This document shows positions 12,001 to 21,200 of a stretch of 64,000 nt of DNA, piece by piece (position 1 is the first letter of the stretch; each line of letters starts with the position of its first letter). The stretch comes from Dastarcus helophoroides (lineage: Eukaryota > Arthropoda > Insecta > Coleoptera > Bothrideridae), in the NCBI GenBank assembly GCA_028583605.1, contig CM053337.1:14021709-14085708 (forward strand), given 5' to 3'. The notes under the pieces are model-generated. The model saw only the letters and a list, made by a program, of their open reading frames with translations. It was not told the DNA's origin and ran no database searches. The position numbers were made by a program, and so were the translations under genes.

Positions 12001-15000
12001 CCCTTTGATCATGTCCGTGGATCTCGCTAGTATGGAGCCGGCGTTCAAAGGGATACTTCTGAATAAAGCCTCCATTAAGATCAACCAAGATCACTTGGGA
12101 ATACAAGGTTGTAATTTTACCAGAGTAAGTGTTTGAAGTTATAAGGAAAAAAGAAGACTTTAAAAGTGTAGTGGCTTGGATTTTTTATTTTGTTTTAGTT
12201 TCGACATTAGTTTATTTTACGTCAAATGAAGTCAAAGAACAAAATGTTTAAAGATAGCTTTGGTAACCAAATACGACTAACAACATATTTTCTGGCACAA
12301 TTATTCTATCTAAAAGCGCTTTAGTTTTGTAGAAATACTTCCCTTTAGCTTTTGGTCTTTTTGTGGCAGTGAAACTCTGAGTCTTCTACTCCGTCTCTAT
12401 GATTTTCTCAAAAGCTAATGTAGTCAACTAAAGATGGAGTACCAGACTCAAGAATCTCATCAATTTGAGAAAGAAACCAAAGAGATAGCGATTCATCATA
12501 TTATTTTGTCTGTAGTAGAGTTAAAAATGTGTGATCAGCGACTGGGAGTCGAACCCAGAACCTGCGCGTTACAAGCAGGTGTCCTAACCGCGCAACCATC
12601 GCCACAACTCTACTCATTCGCTTCACATACCGTACTCCCAGTATCTGTTATCTGTGTCTTTAGTGGAATTGGGTTTACCACTTCATTTGTCATTAATTGC
12701 AGCTTTCGATCTTTCTAGATTTCATCAGTTGGATCGAAGAAGTCAAAGAGCTAGTGATTTATTATATTATTTGTCTGCAGTAGAGTTAAAAAATGTGTGA
12801 TCAGCGACTGGGAGTCGAACCCAGAACCTTCGCGTTACAAGCAGGTGTCCTAACCGCGCAACCATCGCCACAACTCTACTCATTCGCTTCACATACCGTA
12901 CTTCCAGTATCTGTTAACGTGTCTTTAGTGGAATTGGGTTTACCACTTCATTTGTCATTAATTGCAGCTTTCGATCTTTCTAGATTTCATCAGTTGGATC
13001 GAAGAAGTCAAAGAGCTAGTGATTTATTATATTATTTGTCTGCAGTAGAGTTAAAAATGTGTGATCAGCGACTGGGAGTCGAACCCAGAACCTTCGCGTT
13101 ACAAGCAGGTGTCCTAACCGCGCAACCATCGCCACAACTCTACTCATTCGCTTCACATATCCGTACTCCCAGTATCTGTTATCTGTGTCTTTAGTGGAAT
13201 TGGGTTTACCACTTCATTTGTCATTAATTGCAGCTTTCGATCTTTCTAGATTTCATCAGTTGGATCGAAAAAGCCAAAGAGCTAGTGATTTATTATATTA
13301 TTTGTCTGTAGTAGAGTTAAAAATGTGTGATCAGCGACTGGGAGTCGAACCCTGAACCTTCGCGTTACAAGCAGATACCCTAACCGCGCAAACATCGCAA
13401 CAACTCTAAGCTAATGTAGTAAACTAGAGATGGAGCAGAAGACTCAAGTATTTCATTAATTTGAGGAAGAAGCCAAAGAGCTAGTGATCTATCATATTAT
13501 TTGTCTGTAGTCAAGTTAAAAATGTGTGATCAACGACTGGGAGTCGAACCCAGGACCTTCGCGCTACAAGCAGACATCCTAACCGCGCAAACATCGCAAC
13601 AACTCTAAGCCAGGGGTCGGCAAACTTTTAATCCAAAAGAGCCAACTGCTCTAAGAAAACTGGTTTCGTGAATTCCAAAGAGCCATAAATTTTTACTTCT
13701 TACATTTTATTTCAAAATTAAATCAGATAAATCAGACGAAATATGGAACAAGAAGACACCTCTAACTCATGTAGTCAAACGAAAACATATACAACCCAAA
13801 ATACCTTTTATTTCTCAAAATTTGGAGATTTATTTAAAAATTTGCCTTTTTCTCGTAAATTCGATTGTTTTAGCTCTTCTCTATATTCGTTTTTATTTTA
13901 ACTATGTATTTTGTTCTTAAAATTAGATTTTTTCCCCTAAATCTTCCCTTATTATCAAAACTCGACAATCTATGAAAACGTTTACTTTTTTCTAATTCGA
14001 CTGGAAGATTCGACTTACATCTCAAAAATTCATCTTTTGTCGATATTTTAACAAAAAAAAAGGTAAACATTTGAAGTAATAATTTGGGGATGTTAAATAA
14101 AATAGTTCTTGAATATTTCGACCTTCTTCTCAAATTTTCGTTTTTCGAAATTTAGATCTCTTCTTAAATTTAGATCTATTCTTAAATTTTCTAGAACATT
14201 TGATAAGGGGAAGCGGCCGCAATAATGAATCAAACGGCAGAGAAGCGTTCCAGAAATTTCAGCAAACGATAAGTCTGCTTGTTCCTTCTAGAACCCGTGG
14301 CGGGACCTATATAAAGCGGTCGGCTTTCCCTCAGTTAGTTGGAATTCAGTGAATAGGTTAGTTAGACAGTGTTAGTGAATTGTAGTGTTCCGAGTTCAGT
14401 TTAGAAATAAAGTGGTTACAATTCACCAAGTGTTAATCATTCGAAGCGATAACGCGCAACAATATTTTATTTTAGATAAGAAACTCCTTGTCTAATTATC
14501 TTCCTTCTCTTAGACTTTGGTTAAATAAAGTATCTCAGACTTATCTAAGATAGCTTCTAAGGAAGCTCTTCCTTAGAAGCTTCCTTAGAAGCTTCCTTAG
14601 AAGCTTCTTGTCTAAGTATCTTGTATATTTTTTAATTCGTTCTTTTGAAATATTTTTGCAGAAGGATCACATCGATGTGTGGATTAGGCCTGTAGCGGGT
14701 CCTTTTGAAGACACCTACTCATACGCCTTGGGTTTGGTCAGCAATCGCACTGATGGTTACCCTTACAGACTCAATTTTACCCTAAATGAATTCAAAATAA
14801 ACTCAGATGAAAATTTTACTATAAAGGTTAGTTTCTTCAATTGAGGTTAAATATTTATTGATATGCCAACGTTTTTAGAACGTTTTCGAAGACTCTCAAC
14901 AATTTAACGTGAAGGTAGACGAAACAATATTTGTCAGAGTTAAACCAACTGGTAAGTAAATTGGATCAATCAAAGCGATTATTTGGTTGTGATTGTGAGG

Positions 15001-17973
15001 GTTCGTTTCGATTAGACACTTTATTCCGCACTGACATAAGTATCAACTATCTTGACAGAAGCTATCCGAGACATATCTACGCAACTAGAACGAGATAGCT
15101 TCCCTTATGATAGTTGACACTTAGTCAGAGAGAAAACATTGTAACGCAACGTAAATATGCAAGTCGAATGCAACCTAAACTACAAATTCATGCACCCTGC
15201 AATCTAAATAGATAGAATAGAATTTAGGGCGTAAGAAAAGTTTCTAGAAAGATCTGATAAGGGGAAAGCGGTCGCGATAACGAAACAAACTGCAGTTCCA
15301 GAAATTTCATGATACGCTTCATCTGCAAGATTATTCTAGAACCTGGAAGCCAAAACTATACAGAGTGTTACAAAAGTCCGGGCCGCTACTTCAGGAGCAT
15401 ATTCTACACATTAAAATATGAAAAATGTTGGAATACATTTTTTTCTTTAAATTGCCCCCTAACGGAGATATGACCATTTAAAGATGGCGCCCCTAAAGTG
15501 GTTTTTTTACTACAAAAAGTTAACGGTTAGTAGCAAAGTCATGAAATTGGGCAAGCAGTTAAAGAATTGGATTAGGCGTATTCTCATGTAAATATTTTTT
15601 AAATAAGCAGTAGCGTGGTGTGTAGGGGGTTGCCCGCGATTATTTTTTACCGTAACTTTTTTGTATTGCAATATTTCGACACAAAAGTGTCATAATCGTA
15701 AAAAGCAACATTTTTTATACAAAAAAGTTACTCTTTCTCAAAGTCGCTAAAAGTAACCGTTTCCGAGAAAAAGGCGTTTAAATAATCCTATCCCGTCTTC
15801 GAAATTCTAATTTGTATAAGAAGAAATAAGTTGGTCATGCAAACTGATCGTAAAGAAAACAATTGTACTTGACAATATCTGCCAGAGATTGACGTTGTAT
15901 CACTGATAAAATTTGGTCGTAAGCTGTAAACTTTAGCAGTTTTTGTTGTCAATAGTAAGTGTAGTAGTTTTTTAACTTTTCATTATTTTGATAAAATGGA
16001 CTATTCAAATCAAGAAATCGCCGATATGCATTTAATGTACGGGCTTGCAAATTGTAATCGTGCTGAAGCAAGACGGCTTTATGCTGAACGTTTTCCTAAT
16101 AGACATCTACCAGGAGAAAAATTGTTCCAGAAAATTCATGCTCGTTAATGTGAAACAGGAAATTTTGTTTTCAAAGGCGAACGTGTTGGAAGGCCAAACG
16201 CAGAAGTTGCTAATTTAGAGGAGCGTGTGCTTCAGCGAGTTGAAGAAGATCCATGTGTCAGCACTAGACAACTTGCTTTAGCCGAAGGACTAAATCACGT
16301 AACTATCTGGCGAATTTTGAAATTTTACCAATTTTACCCCTATCATTTTCAAAGAGTGCAAGGGTTACTTGCTGCTGATTATTCTCCAAGAATAGAATTT
16401 TGCAACTGGCTATTGCATAAGATCGCTGAAAATGAGAACTTTCCATCGCTCATATTATTTACGGACGAAGCGGGTTTTACCAGAAACGGGATACTTAACT
16501 TTCACGACATGCATCAGTGGCAAGTTGAAAATCCCAATGCAGTTATTCAGTCGAGACATCAGCAACATTTTTCACTTAACATTTGGGGAGGAATAATAGG
16601 GGACTCTATAATTGGACCGTTTTTTTTACTTCATAGGTTAACAGGAGCATCATATAGACATTTTTTGCAAACAGAGTTACCCGTGTTACTTGAAAATGTT
16701 CCACTCATAACAAGACAGCGAATGTGGATAATGCACGATGGGGCACCTGCCCATTTTAGTGCAGTTGCTAGGGAATTTTTGAATAACAACTATCATCAAC
16801 GATGGATAGGTCGAGGAGGTCCGATACCATGGCCAGCTAGGTCTCCTGACCTCAACCCACTCGATTTTTACTTATGGGGACATCTAAAGCAGATCGTCTA
16901 CTTCACACCAGTTGACAATATCAATGATCTTCGTGAACGAATTGAAAATGGGTTCAACCAGATTCACAATACACCAGGCATTTGCGAAAGAGTTCCCTTT
17001 GAAGAAGAGCCGAGCAATGTATTGCTCCAGGGGGCAGTAATTTCGAACACTTGCTTTGATTTTTTTTTTCTTAATTTTGTACTATTTTTATATCAATGCA
17101 GTTAGTAGTGGATAAATTAGAAATTTGCAAAACGAATTCTAATAAATGCAACAATTTTGTTTAAACGCTTTTTTCTCGGAAACGGTTACTTTTAGCGACT
17201 TTGAGAAAGAGTAACTTTTTTGTATAAAAAATGTTGCTTTTTACGATTATGGCACTTTTGTGTCGAAATATTGCAATACAAAAAAGTTACGGCAAAAAAT
17301 AATCGCGGGCAACCCCCTACACACCACGCTACTGCTTATTTAAAAAATATGTTACATGAGAATATGCCTAATCCAATTCTTTAACTGCTTGCCCAATTTC
17401 ATGACTTTGCTACTAACCGTTAACTTTTTGTAGTAAAAAAACCACTTTAGGGGCGCCATCTTTAAATGGTCATATCTCCGTTAGGAGGCAATTTAAAGAA
17501 AAAAATGTATTTCAACATTTTTCATTGTTTAATGTGTAGAATATGCTCCTGAATTAGCGGACTTTTGTAACAGCCTGTATAAGGCGGTCGGCTTTCTCTT
17601 GAGTTAGTTAGAGTCGGTGTAGTTAAGTAGTGAGTTAGCAGTTAGAAGTCAATAAGTGAGTAGTGATCCGAGTTGAGTTTGAAAATAAAGTGGGTATTAT
17701 TCAATTCACGTGTTAATCAATTCGAACCGATAAGCCCGTAACAATATATTTTATGTCAAAGAGAAATATACTGGAATAAAGTATCGAATGTAAACGCATC
17801 GTAACCATATACTTATAAGTATATGACCGTAACAATTGGGTACATTTTTAGGAGCTGTCATGTTGCTGGTGGCGCCAACATCACCTCAGGCGCGAAAACA
17901 ACAAAAATGGCACTTTTGCACCAAGGACGTTCAGCATCCAAAAAAAAATGAGAATATGACGGAGGAGAATTGA
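8923..17973 (+). CDS. NAGA: Alpha-N-acetylgalactosaminidase-like GH27 enzyme, paralogue A, nine exons
   Basis: Exons: 8923-9085, 9135-9309, 10310-10484, 10536-10630, 11717-11878, 11927-12124, 14662-14826, 14879-14951 and 17852-17973. It should be a lysosomal or secreted retaining glycosidase that removes terminal alpha-GalNAc, encoding about 442 residues (human NAGA has 411). The order is signal peptide, (beta/alpha)8 barrel ([16 protein letters not shown], nucleophile Asp in KFDGC at 10448-10450, acid/base Asp in [10 protein letters not shown] at 11768-11770, [10 protein letters not shown]), then a beta-sandwich domain. The loop YSCSFPAY has Ser and Ala where NAGA does; alpha-galactosidase A has Glu and Leu. 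The only defect is in exon 1: ATG 8923 opens a hydrophobic leader, but the mature frame is shifted by one base inside a TTA run near 8940-8962. The in-frame upstream ATG 8838 would give no leader. The C-terminal tail (exon 9) is unlike the other paralogues. Confidence 0.9.
9421..10232. mobile_element. 800-bp near-perfect palindrome with fold-back repeat at its centre
   Basis: Arms of about 400 bp, roughly 9421-9830 and 9840-10232, are reverse complements with small differences and almost no spacer. The inner part of each arm carries the fold-back repeat family found across the window (words TTGGTTATCTTCAAAAATTGAA, split here as TTGGTTATCTT then CAAAAATTGAA, and CTTGTCCCCTGAAACCAAG). The centre holds two oppositely oriented, degenerate hammerhead-like cores ending in GTCGAAACGC. 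It sits in intron 2 of NAGA paralogue A and would make a large hairpin in the pre-mRNA. Confidence 0.8.
11060..11152 (-). mobile_element. hAT-like terminal fragment
   Basis: The sequence ends in TTTGCCGACTCCTG, the reverse complement of the CAGGGGTCGGCAAA terminus common in non-autonomous hAT elements, preceded by GGCTCGCGAGCCGCGG. Only one end is recognisable. A second terminus of the same type begins at 13613. Confidence 0.5.
11399..11639. mobile_element. Fold-back retro-insertion with 12-bp target duplication
   Basis: A 241-bp palindromic element flanked by the identical 12-mer CGAGTTAACGTT at 11387-11398 and 11640-11651. Each arm runs from TTGGTTATCTTC through CTTGTCCCCTGAAACCAAG to GTTGCTCTAACGCGTTTCG. 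The middle carries hammerhead-like cores on both strands (minus 11493-11535, plus 11541-11585), each with one core base altered. The long target duplication points to target-primed reverse transcription, not a cut-and-paste transposase. Confidence 0.75.
12500..13615 (-). repeat. Tandem array of five tRNA-like Pol III units
   Basis: Five units start at about 12529, 12795, 13059, 13325 and 13524 (spacing 266, 264, 266 and 199 bp). On the minus strand each has an A box (TGGTTGCGCGGTTAGG), a perfect B box (GGTTCGACTCC), a T stem CTGGG/CCCAG and a TTTTT terminator just after the 3' end. The anticodon loop reads CTTGTAA, Thr(TGT)-like, but the anticodon stem closes poorly; in the first unit it closes only with a nine-base loop. 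Best read as tandemly amplified tRNA-derived units (SINE-like or tRNA pseudogenes). They lie in intron 6 of paralogue A, antisense to it. Confidence 0.75.
13613..13720 (+). mobile_element. hAT-like terminal fragment
   Basis: Begins CAGGGGTCGGCAAACTTTT, a common hAT terminal inverted repeat, followed by AGAGCC words typical of such non-autonomous elements. The other end was not found in intron 6. Confidence 0.5.
13800..14180. other. AT-rich intronic filler
   Basis: Degenerate TTTCGAC-type motifs in intron 6 of paralogue A; no gene seen. Confidence 0.4.
14185..14461 (+). mobile_element. Solo LTR, copy 1 (5' end unclear)
   Basis: Carries the family landmarks: TCTAGAA, GATAAGGGGAAGCGGCCGC, a TATA box in CCTATATAAAGCGGTC, AATAAAGTGG as poly(A) signal, and an end near CGCGCAACA. 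The first bases (TGTAAC) are not recognisable. It lies in intron 6 of paralogue A. Confidence 0.7.
15361..17577 (+). mobile_element. Tc1/mariner-superfamily transposon with long inverted repeats
   Basis: The 2,217-bp element is flanked by TA on both sides (15359-15360 and 17578-17579), the superfamily's target duplication. Its inverted repeats are unusually long, about 420 bp (15361-15780 and 17161-17577), with ends CAGAGTGTTACAAAAGTCCG and, on the other strand, CAGGCTGTTACAAAAGTCCG. It contains one transposase gene. The repeats are still highly similar, so the insertion is fairly recent, but the transposase is damaged. Confidence 0.9.
15996..17059 (+). pseudogene. Tc1/mariner transposase, one nonsense codon and one frameshift
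   Basis: About 354 codons from ATG 15996. An N-terminal helix-turn-helix region is followed by a second HTH ([20 protein letters not shown]), then the DDE domain: [16 protein letters not shown] and [13 protein letters not shown], with 36 residues between the second and third acidic residues by my count. It would act in the nucleus, cutting and joining the element's ends. TAA at 16146-16148 interrupts the N-terminal part, and a one-base shift near 16990-17003 moves the last 18 residues (ending NFEHLL, TGA 17057-17059) out of frame. The open stretch after the nonsense codon (ATG 16227) lacks most of the DNA-binding region. Not active as it stands; a proteinaceous source elsewhere could still mobilise it. 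Confidence 0.88.
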
Positions 17974-18018
17974 AGCTCAAATGGTTTAACCTAATTTCGA
18001 TATTAATTTTATACAAAA

Positions 18019-18024
18019 AATAAA
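18019..18024 (+). promoter_or_regulatory. Poly(A) signal of NAGA paralogue A
   Basis: AATAAA lies 46 bases after the TGA at 17971-17973. The minus-strand paralogue B ends at 18226, so the two genes converge with about 200 bp between their 3' ends. Confidence 0.6.
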
Positions 18025-18225
18025 AGTGACACAGTTTATTCCTTATTCTATTTCATGAACTAGAATCAAATTCGACATCCTCTGGTCCATGCTGATTGAA
18101 GTTATCAAAATCCTAGCATTTTATTGCAAATTCCAAAACCACAAAAATGCGTTACACAAAAAAAAAAACCTAAATTGAAAGACGAAATACCCAAAATGTT
18201 GGAACAAACACGATCATTGTGGCAA

Positions 18226-21200
18226 TCAAAATGGTTGTCCAATCCCCCAAATTGCTTCAGCTTCTTCAGTTGCGCTTACGTTCTGAGGAGTTGCCAGGAG
18301 TAGAACGCCACCTAACGAAAAACGAAAATTTGTTTATTTTTTCGCGGTTGCATTCGTTTGATTTTTCCCCAAGTTTTGTAAAAAAATAAGGGAAAAAACC
18401 AAAAGAAATCACATCATCATTACATCCCCAAGACCATACCTGATGGTGGTATTTGCAAAACTAGTTCGGCATCGATTTGGACCACAATGGGGAGAGTTTT
18501 GTCGAAGGCGTTCTGAAAAAAGAACAATTTTAGCGTAATTATGGCGTCGAGTCTTTGCATGCTACGTCTTTACACACTACGTCTTTGCATACTACGTCTT
18601 ACACACTACGTCTTTGCATACTACGTTTTTCGATATTTTCGAAATTTCAAAAAAAGTGTGCCAGAGAGTATCGGTTTCTGGGGGGTGAGAGAAGTATCTA
18701 AGCATCCAAATATTTGATTAGTTTAGCGTAATTATGGTGTGGAGTCTGAATACTACGAAAAGATTCGTTTTTCAATATTTTGGAAGGTTTCAAAAAGTCT
18801 GCCACAGATTATCGCTTTTTAGAGTGAGAGAAATGTCTGAACTTCCAAAAATTTGATTAGTTTAGCATAATTATAGAGTGAAGTCTTTGCATACCACGAA
18901 AAGATTCGTTTGTCAGTATTTTAGAACGTTTCAAAAAGTCTACTAGAGAGTATCGGTTTCTGGAGTGAGAGAAGTGTCTGAGCTTCCAAATATTTGATTG
19001 GTTTAGCGTAATTATGGTGTGGAGTCTTTGAATACTACGAAAAGATTCGTTTTTCAATATTTTGGAAGGTTTCAAAAAGTCTGCCACAGATTATCGCTTT
19101 TTAGAGTGAGAGAAATGTCTGAACTTCCAAAAATTTGATTAGTTTAGCATAATTATAGAGTGAAGTCTTTGCATACCACGAAAAGATTCGTTTGTCAGTA
19201 TTTTAGAACGTTTCAAAAAGTCTACTAGAGAGTAACGGTTTCTGGAGTGAGAGAAGTGTCTGAGCTTCCAAATATTTGATTGGTTTAGCGTAATTATGGT
19301 GTGGAGTCTTTGAATACTACGAAAAGATTCGTTTTTCAATATTTTGGAAGGTTTCAAAAAGTCTGCCACAGATTATCGCTTTTTAGAGTGAGAGAAATGT
19401 CTGAACTTCCAAAAATTTGATTAGTTTAGCATAAATATAGAGTGAAGTCTTTGCATACCACGAAAAGATTCGTTTGTCAGTATTTTAGAACGTTTCAAAA
19501 AGTCAACTAGAGAGTATCGGTTTCTGGAGTGAGAGAAGTGTGTGAGCTTCCAAATATTTAATTGGTTTAGCGTAATTATGGCGTGGAGTCTTTGAATACT
19601 ACGAAAAGATTCGTTTTTCAATATTTTGGAAGGTTTCAAAAAGTCTGCCCCAGATTATCGCCTTTTAGAGTGAAAGAAATGTCTGAACTTCCAAAAATTT
19701 GATTAGTTTAGCATAATTATAGAGTGAAGTCTTTGCATACCACGAAAAGATTCGTTTGTCAGTATTTTAGAACGTTTCAAAAAGTCTACTAGAGAGCATC
19801 GGTTTCTGGAGTGAGAGAAGTGTCTGAGCTTCCAAATATTTGATTAGTTTAGCGTAATTATGGTGTGGAGTCTTTGAATACTACGAAAAGATTCGTTTTT
19901 CAATATTTTGGAAGGTTTCAAAAAGTCTGCCACAGATTATCGCTTTTTAGAGTAAAAGAAATGTCTGAACTTCCAAAAATTTGATTAGTTTAGCATAATT
20001 ATAGAGTGAAGTCTTTGCATACCACGAAAAGATTCGTTTGTCAGTATTTTAGAACGTTTCAAAAAGTCTACTAGAGAGTAACGGTTTCTGGAGTGAGAGA
20101 AGTGTCTGAGCTTCCAAATATTTGCTTAGTTTAGCGTAATTATGGTGTGGAGTCTTTGAATACTACGAAAAGATTCGTTTTTCAATATTTTGGAAGGTTT
20201 CAAAAAGTCTGCCACAGATTATCGCTTTTTAGAGTGAGAGAAATGTCTGAACTTCCAAAAATTTGATTAGTTTAGCATAATTATAGAGTGAAGTCTTTGC
20301 ATACCACGAAAAGATTCGTTTGTCAGTATTTTAGAACGTTTCAAAAAGTCTACTAGAGAGTATCGGTTTCTGGAGTGAGAGAAGTGTCTGAGCTTCCAAA
20401 TATTTGATTGGTTTAGCGTAATTATGGTGTGGAGTCTTTGAATACTACGAAAAGATTCGTTTTTCAATATTTTGGAAGGTTTCAAAAAGTCTGCCACAGA
20501 TTATCGCTTTTTAGAGTGAGAGAAATGTCTGAACTTCCAAAAATTTGATTAGTTTAGCATAATTATAGAGTGAAGTCTTTGCATACCACGAAAAGATTCG
20601 TTTGTCAGTATTTTAGAACGTTTCAAAAAGTCTACTAGAGAGTATCGGTTTCTGGAGTGAGAGAAGTGTCTGAGCATCCAAATATTTGATTGGTTTAGCG
20701 TAATTATGGTGTGGAGTCTTTGAATACTACGAAAAGATTCGTTTTTCAATATTTTGGAAGGTTTCAAAAAGTCTGCCACAGATTATCGCTTTTTAGAGTG
20801 AGAGAAATGTCTGAACTTCCAAAAATTTGATTAGTTTAGCATAATTATAGAGTGAAGTCTTTGCATACCACGAAAAGATTCGTTTGTCAGTATTTTAGAA
20901 CGTTTCAAAAAGTCTACTAGAGAGTATCGGTTTCTGGAGTGAGAGAAGTGTCTGAGCTTCCAAATATTTGATTAGTTTAGCGTAATTATGGTGTGGAGTC
21001 TTTGAATACTACGAAAAGATTCGTTTTTCAATATTTTGGAAGGTTTCAAAAAGTCTGCCACAGATTATCGCTTTTTAAAGTGAGAGAAATGTCTGAACTT
21101 CCAAAAATTTGATTAGTTTAGCATAATTATAGAGTGAAGTCTTTGCATACCACGAAAAGATTCGTTTGTCAGTATTTTAGAACGTTTCAAAAAGTCTACT

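Larger units (their letters stand above)
15140..17743 (+). mobile_element. Solo LTR, copy 2, split by a Tc1/mariner insertion
   Basis: Starts TGTAACGCAACG at 15140 and ends CCCGTAACA at 17743. Compared with other copies it contains about 70 bp of a dispersed repeat near its start and the 2.2-kb transposon 15361-17577 between CCAAAACTATA and TAAGGCGGTCGG. Without these it is an ordinary LTR of about 340 bp. Confidence 0.8.

Noticed and set aside
12434..13194. Plus-strand frames of 94 and 133 codons containing [12 protein letters not shown] repeats
   Set aside because: They are the antisense of the tRNA-like units (A/B boxes read backwards).
14530..14630. Short CTTCCTTAGAAG repeats resembling a heat-shock element array
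   Set aside because: Simple slippage repeat in intron 6 just before exon 7; spacing does not fit a regular nGAAn array and it is not near a promoter.
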